Shown in pieces: positions 17,105-26,600 of a stretch of DNA of 47,338 bases. Both the position numbers and the translations under genes were made by a program. This stretch comes from an uncultured Acetobacteraceae bacterium (GTDB taxonomy: Bacteria; Pseudomonadota; Alphaproteobacteria; Acetobacterales; Acetobacteraceae): NCBI GenBank assembly GCA_937902425.1, contig CALFNB010000040.1:1-47338 (forward strand). The letters run 5' to 3'. The notes below the pieces were generated by a model, which was given only the letters and a program-made list of their open reading frames with translations, ran no database searches and was not told the DNA's origin. Positions within the stretch are counted from its first letter, which is position 1. Each line of letters opens with the position of its first letter.

Positions 17105-19756
17105 ATGGCTGCCATCGATCTGAAACAACTCATAGCCCGGCTCAACGATACGTGCCGGCGAGCCTTGGAAGCCGCCGCGGGTCTGACCCTCTCGCGTACC
17201 CATTATAACGTTGAGATCGAGCATTGGCTGGTCAGGCTCGCGGACCGTGCCGATGGCGATATCGCGGCGATTCTGCGGCATTATGAGGTCGATAACGCAC
17301 GCTTTCTGACCGACCTGAACCGTTCCCTGGAAAAGATGAAGACCGGCAACGGCCGGGCGCCTTCGCTGGCGCCGGAGATCACCGATCTGGTGAAGCAGGC
17401 GTGGCTGTTCGCCTCGCTCGAACAAGGCAGTGGCAAAATTCGCTCCGGGCATCTTTTGTGGGCGTTGCTCGCGGATGAGACGCTGGCGCGGAGTGCCCGC
17501 GATGCCTCCGGCCAGTTGCTAAAAATTCAGTCGGATCTACTGAAACGCGACTTCGCCGCGATCACCGCCAACAGCACCGAAGGCGCGGAGTCCGGCACGC
17601 TGGTGACGCAGACCGGTGAGGACGGCGGTCCCGCCGTCTCGGAAGGCGGCGTGCCGCGGCCCGGTGGCTCCGGCGCTTTGGAACAGTTTACCATCGATCT
17701 CACCGCGCAGGCGAAGGCCGGGAAGATCGATCCGATCCTCGGCCGCGATTCCGAAATCCGCCAGGTGATCGATATCCTGACGCGGCGGCGGCAGAACAAC
17801 CCGATCATGACCGGTGAGGCCGGCGTCGGAAAGACCGCGGTGGTCGAAGGCTTCGCGATCCGGCTGGCATCGGGCGATGTTCCGCCGGCCCTCAAAGGCG
17901 TCACGTTGCGCACGCTCGACCTTGGCCTGCTGCAGGCCGGCGCGGGCATGAAGGGCGAGTTCGAAAATCGCCTGCGCGGCGTGATCGATGAGGTGAAGGC
18001 CAGCCCGAAGCCGATCATCCTGTTCATCGACGAAGCGCATACCATGATTGGCGCCGGCGGCGCGGCCGGACAGAACGACGCGGCCAATCTGCTGAAACCC
18101 GCCCTCGCGCGCGGCGAACTCCGTACCATCGCCGCCACCACCTGGGCCGAATACAAAAAGTACTTCGAAAAAGACGCGGCGCTGACAAGGCGCTTCCAGG
18201 TGGTGAAGGTCGAGGAACCCAGCGAGCCGATCGCCATCGCGATGATCCGCGGCCTGGTGTCGACCCTGGAGAAGCATCATAAGGTACGCATTCTGGATGA
18301 GGCGGTCAGTGAGGCGGTGCGGCTGTCCGCCCGCTATATTCCGTCCCGCCAGTTGCCCGACAAGGCGGTCAGCCTGATCGATACCGCCTGCGCCCGGGTG
18401 TCGATGAGTCAGGCGGCGATCCCGCCGGCGATCGAGGACCGCGAACGGCGCATCGGCCTGATCGACACCGAGGTCGCGATTCTCGACCGCGAAATGGCCA
18501 GCGGTGCGGATCACACCGAACGGCGGGACGCGCTGCTGGCGGAACGGACGGTAAAGGCCTCCGAACTCGTGGCACTGCACGAGCGGTGGGAACAGGAAAA
18601 GGAACTGGCGGCCGAGATCACCGACACCCGCACCAAGATCGAGAGCCCCGAGGACACCGCCGATAAAGACGCGTTGCGCGGAAAACTGACCGCGGCGTCG
18701 GCGAAGTTGCGGGAATTGCAAGGTGAGGAACCGCTGATCTATCCGGTGGTCGACGCCGTGGCGGTCGCCGAGGTCGTCGCCGGCTGGACCGGCATTCCGA
18801 TGGGGCGGATGCAATCGAACGAGATTCACACGGTCCTCAATCTGCGGGAGACCATGGAGAACCGGATCGTCGGCCAGTCGCACGCGTTGGAGGCGGTCGC
18901 CCAGGCGATCCAGACCAGCAGGGCGGGGTTGACTGATCCGCGCAAGCCGATCGGCGTATTCCTGATGGTCGGAACCTCCGGCACCGGCAAGACGGAAACC
19001 GCGTTGACGCTCGCCGATCTGCTGTATGGCGGTGAGCAGAACATGACCGTCATCAACATGTCGGAGTTCAAGGAAGAACATAAAGTCAGCCTGCTGATGG
19101 GCAGCCCGCCCGGCTATGTCGGCTATGGCGAAGGCGGCGTGCTGACCGAAGCCGTGCGCCGCCGGCCGTATTCCGTCATCCTGCTGGATGAGATGGAAAA
19201 GGCCCATCCCGGCGTTCAGGACATCTTCTTCCAGGTGTTCGACAAGGGCAACATGAAGGACGGTGAAGGTCGCGACATCGACTTCAAGAACACCGTCATC
19301 ATCATGACATCGAATGCCGCCACCGACCTCATCACCCGTTTGTGCGCGGATCCCGATACGATGCCCGATGCCGCCGGTCTCGCCGAGGCGTTGATGCCCG
19401 AACTGATGAAGACGTTTAAACCGGCGTTTCTGGGCCGTGTGACACTGGTTCCGTATTTTCCGTTGTCGCCGGACATCATCAAGAAAATCGTCGGGCTGCA
19501 GCTCGATCGGGTACGGCGCCGGGTGCAGGAGACCTACGGCGCGAAATTCACCTGGGACGGGGCGCTGATCGATACCATCGCCGCCCGTTGCACCGAAACG
19601 TCTTCCGGCGCTCGTAACGTGGAGAAGATCCTGTCGCGAACGCTGCTGCCAGAATTGTCAGCCGAGGTTTTGTCGCGTCTCGCTGAAGGAGACCCGATCG
19701 ACTCGATTACCGTGGGAGTGGACACGGCTGGATCGTTCCAGTACGCGATCGACTGA
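17105..19756 (+). CDS. tssH: T6SS AAA+ ATPase TssH/ClpV
   Basis: This 883-residue Clp/Hsp100 protein has an N-terminal double-repeat domain that binds contracted TssB, a first AAA domain with Walker A GEAGVGKT near residue 237 and Walker B IILFIDEAH, a coiled middle region, and a second AAA domain with GTSGTGKT near residue 622 and VILLDEMEKAHP. ClpV unfolds and recycles contracted sheath. Start 17105 (MAAIDLKQLIARL) was chosen over 17048 because GGAAGGGG lies just upstream and the first 19 residues do not fit the family. It leads a plus-strand unit with hcp, divergent from tssA. Confidence 0.96.
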   Translation: MAAIDLKQLIARLNDTCRRALEAAAGLTLSRTHYNVEIEHWLVRLADRADGDIAAILRHYEVDNARFLTDLNRSLEKMKTGNGRAPSLAPEITDLVKQAWLFASLEQGSGKIRSGHLLWALLADETLARSARDASGQLLKIQSDLLKRDFAAITANSTEGAESGTLVTQTGEDGGPAVSEGGVPRPGGSGALEQFTIDLTAQAKAGKIDPILGRDSEIRQVIDILTRRRQNNPIMTGEAGVGKTAVVEGFAIRLASGDVPPALKGVTLRTLDLGLLQAGAGMKGEFENRLRGVIDEVKASPKPIILFIDEAHTMIGAGGAAGQNDAANLLKPALARGELRTIAATTWAEYKKYFEKDAALTRRFQVVKVEEPSEPIAIAMIRGLVSTLEKHHKVRILDEAVSEAVRLSARYIPSRQLPDKAVSLIDTACARVSMSQAAIPPAIEDRERRIGLIDTEVAILDREMASGADHTERRDALLAERTVKASELVALHERWEQEKELAAEITDTRTKIESPEDTADKDALRGKLTAASAKLRELQGEEPLIYPVVDAVAVAEVVAGWTGIPMGRMQSNEIHTVLNLRETMENRIVGQSHALEAVAQAIQTSRAGLTDPRKPIGVFLMVGTSGTGKTETALTLADLLYGGEQNMTVINMSEFKEEHKVSLLMGSPPGYVGYGEGGVLTEAVRRRPYSVILLDEMEKAHPGVQDIFFQVFDKGNMKDGEGRDIDFKNTVIIMTSNAATDLITRLCADPDTMPDAAGLAEALMPELMKTFKPAFLGRVTLVPYFPLSPDIIKKIVGLQLDRVRRRVQETYGAKFTWDGALIDTIAARCTETSSGARNVEKILSRTLLPELSAEVLSRLAEGDPIDSITVGVDTAGSFQYAID

Positions 19757-19795
19757 CAACAGTTCCACCGCACACCGCAAGGAGGGAGAAGTAAC

Positions 19796-20272
19796 ATGGC
19801 TATCTTCATGAAGTTTGGCGACAAAAAAGGTGACGTTGATACCGAGCAGTTCAAGGGATGGATCATGTGCGAATCCTTCCAGTTCGGTACCGGCCGTGGC
19901 ATCGGCTCGGCGGCTGCCAGCGGTGCCAACCGTCAGGGATCGCACGCGTCGGTTTCGGAAATCACCATCTCGAAGCACTCCGATCCCGCCAGCCCGCCGT
20001 TGTGGCGCAACTCGCTCGATGGCGATCTGAAAACACAGGTCGAATTCGCGTTCACCCGCGCGGACCAGGACAACTCCGAGTACCTGCACATCACCCTGTG
20101 GGATACCGGTGTGTCCGGCTGGTCGATGTCGTCCGGCGGCGACCGCCCGTCGGAGAGCATATCGTTGAATTTCGCCAAAATCGAACAGAAGTACATCACA
20201 CAGGACGTTGACGGTGCGAACGCGAAGAACATCTTTGTGGTCTACAACCTCGCGACGCAGACGGCGAGCTGA
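19796..20272 (+). CDS. hcp: T6SS tube protein Hcp/TssD
   Basis: This 158-residue Hcp starts MAIFMKFGDKKGDV and contains GWIMCESFQFGTGRGI, SEITISKHSDPASPPLW and the NFAKIEQKYI strand near the end. Hcp hexamers stack into the inner tube and carry small effectors in their lumen. The ribosome-binding site AAGGAGGGAG, about 7 nt before the ATG, is the strongest in the window, and a strong terminator follows. This fits very high expression relative to clpV, 39 nt upstream. Confidence 0.97.
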   Translation: MAIFMKFGDKKGDVDTEQFKGWIMCESFQFGTGRGIGSAAASGANRQGSHASVSEITISKHSDPASPPLWRNSLDGDLKTQVEFAFTRADQDNSEYLHITLWDTGVSGWSMSSGGDRPSESISLNFAKIEQKYITQDVDGANAKNIFVVYNLATQTAS

Positions 20273-20298
20273 TCCGCGGTTTGTCGTGTGTTCGAATG

Positions 20299-20326
20299 GG
20301 CCGGGGGACTTTCCTCCGGCCTTTTT
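20299..20326 (+). terminator. Intrinsic terminator after hcp
   Basis: A 9-bp stem (GGCCGGGGG with CCTCCGGCC, one G-U pair) with loop ACTTT is followed by TTTTT. It lies 26 nt after the hcp stop and ends 21 nt before the next start codon, so the following gene needs read-through or its own signals. Confidence 0.9.
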
Positions 20327-20347
20327 CGTTTCGGGCCGAGCAAACAA

Positions 20348-22324
20348 ATGCATGAATCTAATTCGCCAGAAGCCGTTTTCAGGCAGGCGCCAGGACTGCA
20401 TCAACAGGGCAGACTGACGGAGGCCGAAAGCGCTTACCGAGACATCCTGCGGCGATGGCCGGACCATTTCGACGCCACGTACCTGCTTGGAATGATCGCG
20501 CTCCAGACCCAAAGACTCCAACTGGGCGTTGATTGTTTCAGCAAAGCGATCGCGCTGAATCCGGACCACGCGGAAGCCTACAATAATCGCGGCGCCGCGT
20601 TGGCACATTTGGGACGTTACGCGGAAGCGTTGTCGGACCATGATGCGGCCATCGCGCTTAAGCCGGACCATGCCGGCGCCTTCACCAACCGTGGCGCTGC
20701 CCTGGCTGCTCTGGGCTATCCGGACGAAGCGCTGTTCAGTTACGCAACGGCGATCGCGCTACGTCCGGACTCACCGGAGGCGTACAGCAACCATGCCGCC
20801 GCGCTGGCGAAACTTGGGCGCCCCGAGCAGGCATTGGCGAGTTGCGACAAGGCAATCGCATTGCAGCCGGATCACGCGCCGGCGCACTACAACCGCGGCA
20901 ACCTGCTGCGGGACCTGTCGCGTTTCGAGGACGCATTGTCCAGCTACGACAAAGGGATCGATCTCAGGGCGGACCTCGCATTGGCACACAACAACCGCGG
21001 TACGGTGCTGGCGACTCTGGGGCGTCACGGGGAAGCCCTGGCGAGCCATGACAAGGCGATCGCGCTGCGGCCAAACGCGCCGGAACCGCATAACAACCGA
21101 GGCGCCGTGCTGGCCGATCTCGGACGTCTGGAGCAAGCGCTGTCGTGTTACGACAAAGCGATCGCGCTGAAGCCGGACCATGCCGGCGCGTACAAGAACC
21201 GCGGTGCCGCGCTGGCGGGTCTGGGACGGCTTGACGATGCACTGACGAGTTGCGAGCGGGCGATCGCGCTGAAGCCAGACTACGCGGAGGCGCATACGGA
21301 TCGTGCCGCCGCGCTCACGGGTCTGGGGCGGATCGAGGAAGCGCTGTTAAGTTGCGACCAGGCCATCGCTTTGAAATGGGATCAGCCGGAGGCACAGTTC
21401 AACAAGGGCGCCTGCCATCTGGCATTGGGCGATTTTGAACGCGGCTGGCGAGGCTTCGAGTGGCGTTGGAAGTCGAGGCTCGGCCCCGAGGGGCGCGATC
21501 TTCCGGGCCTGCCCTGGCTCGGCGATTCGTCAACCTCGAGCAAAACGATCCTCGTGCATGCCGAACAGGGCCTGGGCGATTCGATACAGTTCTGCCGCTA
21601 TGTGCCGATGCTCGCCGCGATCGCCACGGTTGTTCTGGACGTGCCGCGCCCATTGCTGCGTTTGCTCGCCGGGTTGGAGGGCGTCACGCGGATCGTTACC
21701 GACGACGATCCGCCACCCCGGTTCGACGCGTGGATCCCGATGATGAGTCTGCCTTTGGCGTTCCGCACCACGCTCGAGACCGTTCCGGCGGCGATTCCAT
21801 ATCTGCACGCCGACCCGGAACGCACCGCGGGCTGGCGGCGGCGTCTCGCGGCATTGCCGGGCTGGAAGGTCGGACTGGTCTGGGCTGGTTCGCCGTTCAG
21901 TCAGCAACCGCGGGCGCAGGCGATGGACCGGCGGCGGTCCGTTACGTTGCGGCATTATGCGCCGCTTGCCTCGGTCCCTGGGCTTTGCCTGATTTCATTG
22001 CAGAAGGGCGACACGGCTGCTCAGGCGCGGACGCCACCCGACGGAATGGTGCTGCACGACTGGACGAAGGAACTGGACGATTATGCCGACACCGCCGCGC
22101 TGGTGGAGGCGCTGGACCTGATCATCAGCGTCGATACTTCGGTCGTGCATCTGGCCGGCGCGCTAGGCAAACCGGTGTGGGTGCTGAACCGTTACGATCA
22201 ATGTTGGCGCTGGTTGCGAGGCCGCACCGACACCCCGTGGTATCCGACCGCCAGGTTGTTCCGGCAACAATCCCCCGGTGATTGGTCCGGTGTGATCCGT
22301 GAGGTCGTCGAAGCATTGCGGTAA
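20348..22324 (+). CDS. TPR protein with C-terminal glycosyltransferase-like (GT9/GT-B) domain
   Basis: This 658-residue protein has about ten 34-residue TPR units (residues about 15-370, each with a variant of NNRGAAL...LGR..EAL..YDKAIALKPDH). A C-terminal domain (about 390-655) follows, with ILVHAEQGLGDSIQFCRYVPML, VGLVWAGSP and the IISVDTSVVHLAGALGKPVWVL segment typical of GT-B sugar-phosphate binding sites in GT9-like proteins. The likely role is protein glycosylation or scaffolding; the acceptor is unknown. The 102-bp repeats are nearly identical in places, suggesting recent expansion. The start at 20348 avoids the terminator; no clear Shine-Dalgarno is seen. It is convergent with pppA. 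Confidence 0.8.
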   Translation: MHESNSPEAVFRQAPGLHQQGRLTEAESAYRDILRRWPDHFDATYLLGMIALQTQRLQLGVDCFSKAIALNPDHAEAYNNRGAALAHLGRYAEALSDHDAAIALKPDHAGAFTNRGAALAALGYPDEALFSYATAIALRPDSPEAYSNHAAALAKLGRPEQALASCDKAIALQPDHAPAHYNRGNLLRDLSRFEDALSSYDKGIDLRADLALAHNNRGTVLATLGRHGEALASHDKAIALRPNAPEPHNNRGAVLADLGRLEQALSCYDKAIALKPDHAGAYKNRGAALAGLGRLDDALTSCERAIALKPDYAEAHTDRAAALTGLGRIEEALLSCDQAIALKWDQPEAQFNKGACHLALGDFERGWRGFEWRWKSRLGPEGRDLPGLPWLGDSSTSSKTILVHAEQGLGDSIQFCRYVPMLAAIATVVLDVPRPLLRLLAGLEGVTRIVTDDDPPPRFDAWIPMMSLPLAFRTTLETVPAAIPYLHADPERTAGWRRRLAALPGWKVGLVWAGSPFSQQPRAQAMDRRRSVTLRHYAPLASVPGLCLISLQKGDTAAQARTPPDGMVLHDWTKELDDYADTAALVEALDLIISVDTSVVHLAGALGKPVWVLNRYDQCWRWLRGRTDTPWYPTARLFRQQSPGDWSGVIREVVEALR

Positions 22325-22373
22325 GGTTCGGCCGATGCCGTCCCGCCGGAGCCTGGGGATGACGGTGGGGGCA

Positions 22374-23126
22374 TCACGACTGAGAGTCCCGCGCATCAGC
22401 CATCGGCACCTCGATCGCCACGGCGGTGACATTGTCGGTGACATCCAACGCCAACGCGGCCGCGATCATGGATTGCGCCGGCGGGACACCATTGTCACTT
22501 CGCAACAACTCCGCGAGCTGCGGAAACGGAACCGTTTTGCACAGCCCGTCGCTGCATAACAAAAACCTGTCGCCATACTGCAGCCGGCCGCTGACCTTAT
22601 CCAGCACCAGGTCGTCGACATCCGCCCCGATCGCGCGGGTTATGATGTTGGCGTGCGGGTGCCGCTCGGCGTCTTCCGCCGCGATCGTGCCGCTATCGAC
22701 GAGTTCCTGCACCAGGCTGTGATCTTTCGTGATCTGCCGCATCTCGCCATCGCGCAGCAAATAGGCCCGCGAATCGCCCGCCCACAGACAGGCGAAATGA
22801 TCGCCGCGCGCCAGGAATGCCACCAGGGTCGAGGCGATTATCGTATTGCCGCCACGCCGTTCGGCTTCCTCACGCAGGGCGCGATGGGTTTCGGCGATCC
22901 GCACGCGCACTGCGCCAAGCAACTCGGAGGCGGACAGTTCCGGCGGCAGCGAGTCGAGTGCCTCCGCGATCAGGCCGGATGCGTATTCTCCCGACTGGTG
23001 TCCTCCGGCGCCGTCGGCCACCGCCCAAACGCCCAGATCGGGGCGATCCACCCAGGTGTCTTCGTTGTATTTTCGTTTGGTGCCGGCGTGAGTGGCATGC
23101 CAGGAGCGAATCCGATCCGCGATCAT
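22374..23126 (-). CDS. pppA: PP2C-type serine/threonine phosphatase PppA (T6SS regulator)
   Basis: This 250-residue protein has all core PP2C metal-site motifs: YNEDTW, VADGAGGHQSGEYAS, CLWAGDSRAYLLRDG, TKDHSLVQELVDSG and DVTDNVTAV. In T6SS threonine-phosphorylation pathways PppA removes the phosphate that the PpkA kinase puts on the FHA protein. The start ATG (23124-23126) overlaps the tagF stop as ATGA. The longer open frame to 23249 lies inside tagF and was rejected. It is the last gene of the minus-strand tss block. Confidence 0.93.
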   Translation of the reverse strand: MIADRIRSWHATHAGTKRKYNEDTWVDRPDLGVWAVADGAGGHQSGEYASGLIAEALDSLPPELSASELLGAVRVRIAETHRALREEAERRGGNTIIASTLVAFLARGDHFACLWAGDSRAYLLRDGEMRQITKDHSLVQELVDSGTIAAEDAERHPHANIITRAIGADVDDLVLDKVSGRLQYGDRFLLCSDGLCKTVPFPQLAELLRSDNGVPPAQSMIAAALALDVTDNVTAVAIEVPMADARDSQS

Positions 23127-23698
23127 GACGCGCTCTCCGTCGGTGCGAGATGGCCCAGCATGGATGCGAAGCACGCGGCATCGGGCAGGGACGGTAACGA
23201 GAAACGAGTGGCTTCGACTCGCGGGCCGCCGTCGGTCCACCAGAGACAAGCGGTGTCGTCAGCGAAGCGCATGGCCAAAGGGCAGGGTGGCGGCAGCAAT
23301 CGTTCCGGCGGCGCGTCTTCATCCAGCGCGAGGCGTCCCAACGATTCCACGCTATCGAGCCAGGTCGCCCAGTCCTCCGCGTTCGGTGTTCCGGCGTCCG
23401 GCAACGCGGCCAGGGTCAGCGGAAAATAGCGTCCGACCTTGTCCACGCTTGGCATGATAAGGCCGATCGCGGCACGCGCACCACACAGGCCGGGCGGCAG
23501 CACAAAGCGCCAGACCGGTGCTTCGAGGAACGCATCGAGCCAGCCCTCGCCCATCAAGGTGCGGCTGCCGGCGATGACCAGCGACTGCCAGTCGTGCCAC
23601 GGATCGGTGAAGTCGCGCGGCAAACCGGCATGCACGAAATCGCCGCGCGCGGGAATTTTCCCGGCGAACCCTCGCGCGATTTCTACAGGCCCGGACAT
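23123..23698 (-). CDS. tagF: T6SS-associated protein TagF (ImpM family)
   Basis: This 191-residue protein begins with the ImpM signature: GFAGKIPARGDFVHAGLPRDF, DPWHDWQSLV, and PVWRFVLPPGLCG, followed by GLIMPSVDKVGRYFPLTL. TagF proteins act as post-translational repressors of T6SS assembly through the FHA protein. It overlaps the end of tssM by 16 bp and the start of pppA by 4 bp, so the three are translationally coupled. In some bacteria TagF and PppA are fused; here they are separate. Confidence 0.93.
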   Translation of the reverse strand: MSGPVEIARGFAGKIPARGDFVHAGLPRDFTDPWHDWQSLVIAGSRTLMGEGWLDAFLEAPVWRFVLPPGLCGARAAIGLIMPSVDKVGRYFPLTLAALPDAGTPNAEDWATWLDSVESLGRLALDEDAPPERLLPPPCPLAMRFADDTACLWWTDGGPRVEATRFSLPSLPDAACFASMLGHLAPTESAS

Positions 23699-26600
23699 GC
23701 GAATCCTCGCAACAGTCCCGGGGCGAGCGGGTTGAGCACCGAACCGGCGCGAATTTCGAATGACGCCTGGCGGTCGCCCAGAATGAAATCAAGGTTGTAA
23801 CGATCGGCGCTGCCGGTCGCTCGCAACGTGCCGCGGTCGAACAGGCGGAACAACGCCCAGGGACCGGAGGTCTGGATAACCGGGCTGCCGGTGGTGGGCG
23901 GCGGGTCGAACGCCAGCCGCGCGCTGATGATCCGGTTGGCGCCCGGCCAGGCGATCGTCACTGGCCGCACCGGCCCGTGCGAGTAGGTGATCTGCTGATC
24001 CCCCAGATCGATCGTCACCTGTTTCGTTACGTTGTCAGCAGCCAAGGGTGTGATATCGAACCGAACCGCCGGCTCTTTGCCTCCGGGGCCGAAGAACAAG
24101 TCGCGGATCGCCGCCGCGCGCTGGAATTGCGCCAGGTCGCCTTGCGTGATGGGAGGCGCGACATCGCCGGCCGGCTGCAATTTCCAGTTGGCGCCGGCGG
24201 TGTTCACGAACGGCTTCAATTGCGTGTTGAAGAACGCGTCGAGCAGGCCGCCCGGCGCGAACAATTTGGCGAAGTCGTCCAACGGAATGTCATTGGTCGA
24301 GCCCGCCGTGAACGGATAGCGTCCGGCGACCGCCTTCTGACACAATCCACCCGGGCCGTCCGGTGCGTTGAACGCCTCGACCGTTGCCTTTTTCGCCGCC
24401 TCGTTCAATTGTTTCGGGATCGCACCAGGCGGCGGGGGCGCACCGCCGCCCCCCGCCGCGCCCGGAGCCGCCCCGCCTGGACCTGGAGCGCCGCCACCCG
24501 CCGGCGCGCCGCCGACCATGGCGTACAACCAACGCCGCACCGGTTCCGGCGCGAGGCCGGCTTCCGTGCGCAACTGCGCGATCGCATTGCCGGCGCCACC
24601 AGGGGACACGGCTGCGCCGGGCGCCGGATTGCTGAGCTTCTCCAGTTGCTGCTGCAAATCGCTGAGCAGCTTCAACACGGTGTCGAGCGGTGCACCAGGA
24701 CCGCTACCGGCAAACTTGATTAACGCACCGTAGCGAACTTCGATCGCCTTGCCGGGCGGTTCGGCCGGTGCGGTCTGCCCGCCCAACAGACCTTGCAAGC
24801 GCGATGCCGCGCTGTTCGTCGCCGCCGCCGCCGCCGCACCCGCCGCCTGCGCCGCGCCCGCCGCTGTCGGCGCCACCGGGGGCACCTGCGCCAGCCTGAG
24901 TTGCTTCACGATCGCCGACAGCATGTCGCGCATCGGCGATTGTGGCGACGAAAGCAGGTACAGAGTCTGAATGCTCTCCCGCGAATTGTTCAACGGCGGC
25001 AGATCGAGATCCGCCATGAACGCGTCCCAGTTCGCCGCGAATTCGTCAGTGTAGAGCTTCACCACATCCACTTGCAGCGTCAGTGCCTGCGGGCTGCTGG
25101 TGTTGAATTCCGACTGTTTGCCCAGTACCCAACTGTCGTCGGCGACCTGCGATAAGGCGCGCGGCAGCATCGGCAGCACGACCTTGTGGAACCCATCGAC
25201 CGTGTACAGGCCAGACAATCCGTCGCGCAGGTTCGCGCCGGAATGGCGGGTGAAGATCGTCGCGCCGGAGGCTCCGGCGGCATCGGCCGGCACCCAAAGC
25301 GGCGACCCCGCCGCATCCGGGGAATTGCGGATGACCTGATACACCCGTTGCGCCAACGAAACGCGGGAGAACGTCCGCCGCGCCTCGTCCACCAAAGCGC
25401 CATCCAAGGTCACATGCGGCAGCGGCTGATCCAATAACGCGTCGAGATGCGCCGCCAGACTGTCGCGGACCGGCTGACCCAACGGTCCGGGGAAGATCGT
25501 CAGCCAGTCGAGCCGCATCCACGCCTTGATCCACGGGCGGTCCAACGGTCCGGCCGAGCCGAGCATCAGATAAGTCCGCGTCGCTTCGTACAGGAACGGC
25601 GCGTCGGTGATCCGCGCGCGCATCTGGCCTTCCAGCCGCCACAGCAGGCGCGGCAGGAAGATGTTGCTCAGCGCGTTCGCGTAAATCTGATCGGCCCCGG
25701 CGCCGAGTTTGCCGGTCTGCGACAGGCCCGGGAACCATTGCGTTTCGGTCGCCGGCATGTGCGCGCCGAACGGCAAGGCGCGCGCCATGTCCAGCACCGG
25801 CGCGATTTTCGCGAGGTCGGCATCGTTGACCGGATCGAGCGGCAACGCCTTTGCCGCGGCCACATAAGCCGCGACCGCCGTATTCTCCTGGGCGATCGCG
25901 TTCTTGTTGGCCGATTGGGTCTGGATCAACGCTCCCGCGCCAATCAACGCGACCAGTCCGGCCGAACTAGCGGCGCCGATCCGCAGCATCCAGGCGCGCT
26001 TCACCGCCGCCGGATCGCGCGACACCAGCATCGCCTCGCCGAAAATGACGTCCTTCAACAGCCGCGTCAGGAAGTAGCTTTTGCCGGCCTCGGGCCGCAG
26101 CGACGGCGCACGCTGCTGATCGATGCCGAAGCCGCGGGCGAGTGCCCCCGTCAACCGGTCGATCGGGGTACCTTCCTGCGTGCCGGATGCGAAATAAATC
26201 CCGCGCAGGAACGGCGCCGGATCGAGCCGCGTGCCGCCGAACGCCTCCTGCACGAACTCCGTCAGCGGTTGTTTCAGGCTGCCCACCTGGGCCGGGAACC
26301 CAGCGATGGCGACCCGCCGCTCGGGCGAGCGTTCCGCCTGCAACCGGTCCACCAGGCGTTGGTTCAATCGCTCCACCAGCAGATCAAATTCAGTGGCGAA
26401 AGCGCCTGTGCTGCCGCCATCGGTCTTGTTCAGCGGGAATGTGGTGCCCCAGACCGCGCCGCGCTTTTCCCGGTCGAGATCGTCGAAGAATTCGGAGAAG
26501 CCGGCGAGTAAATCGGCCTTGGTGAAAATGGCGTAGACCGGCATGCGCACGCCAAGCTGATCGGTCAGTTCCTTGATCCGGCGCCGGATCGCTCTGGCAT

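Noticed and set aside
17537-19207. 556-residue minus-strand frame opposite clpV
   Set aside because: ClpV is certain on the plus strand; the antisense product is low-quality sequence with no family features.
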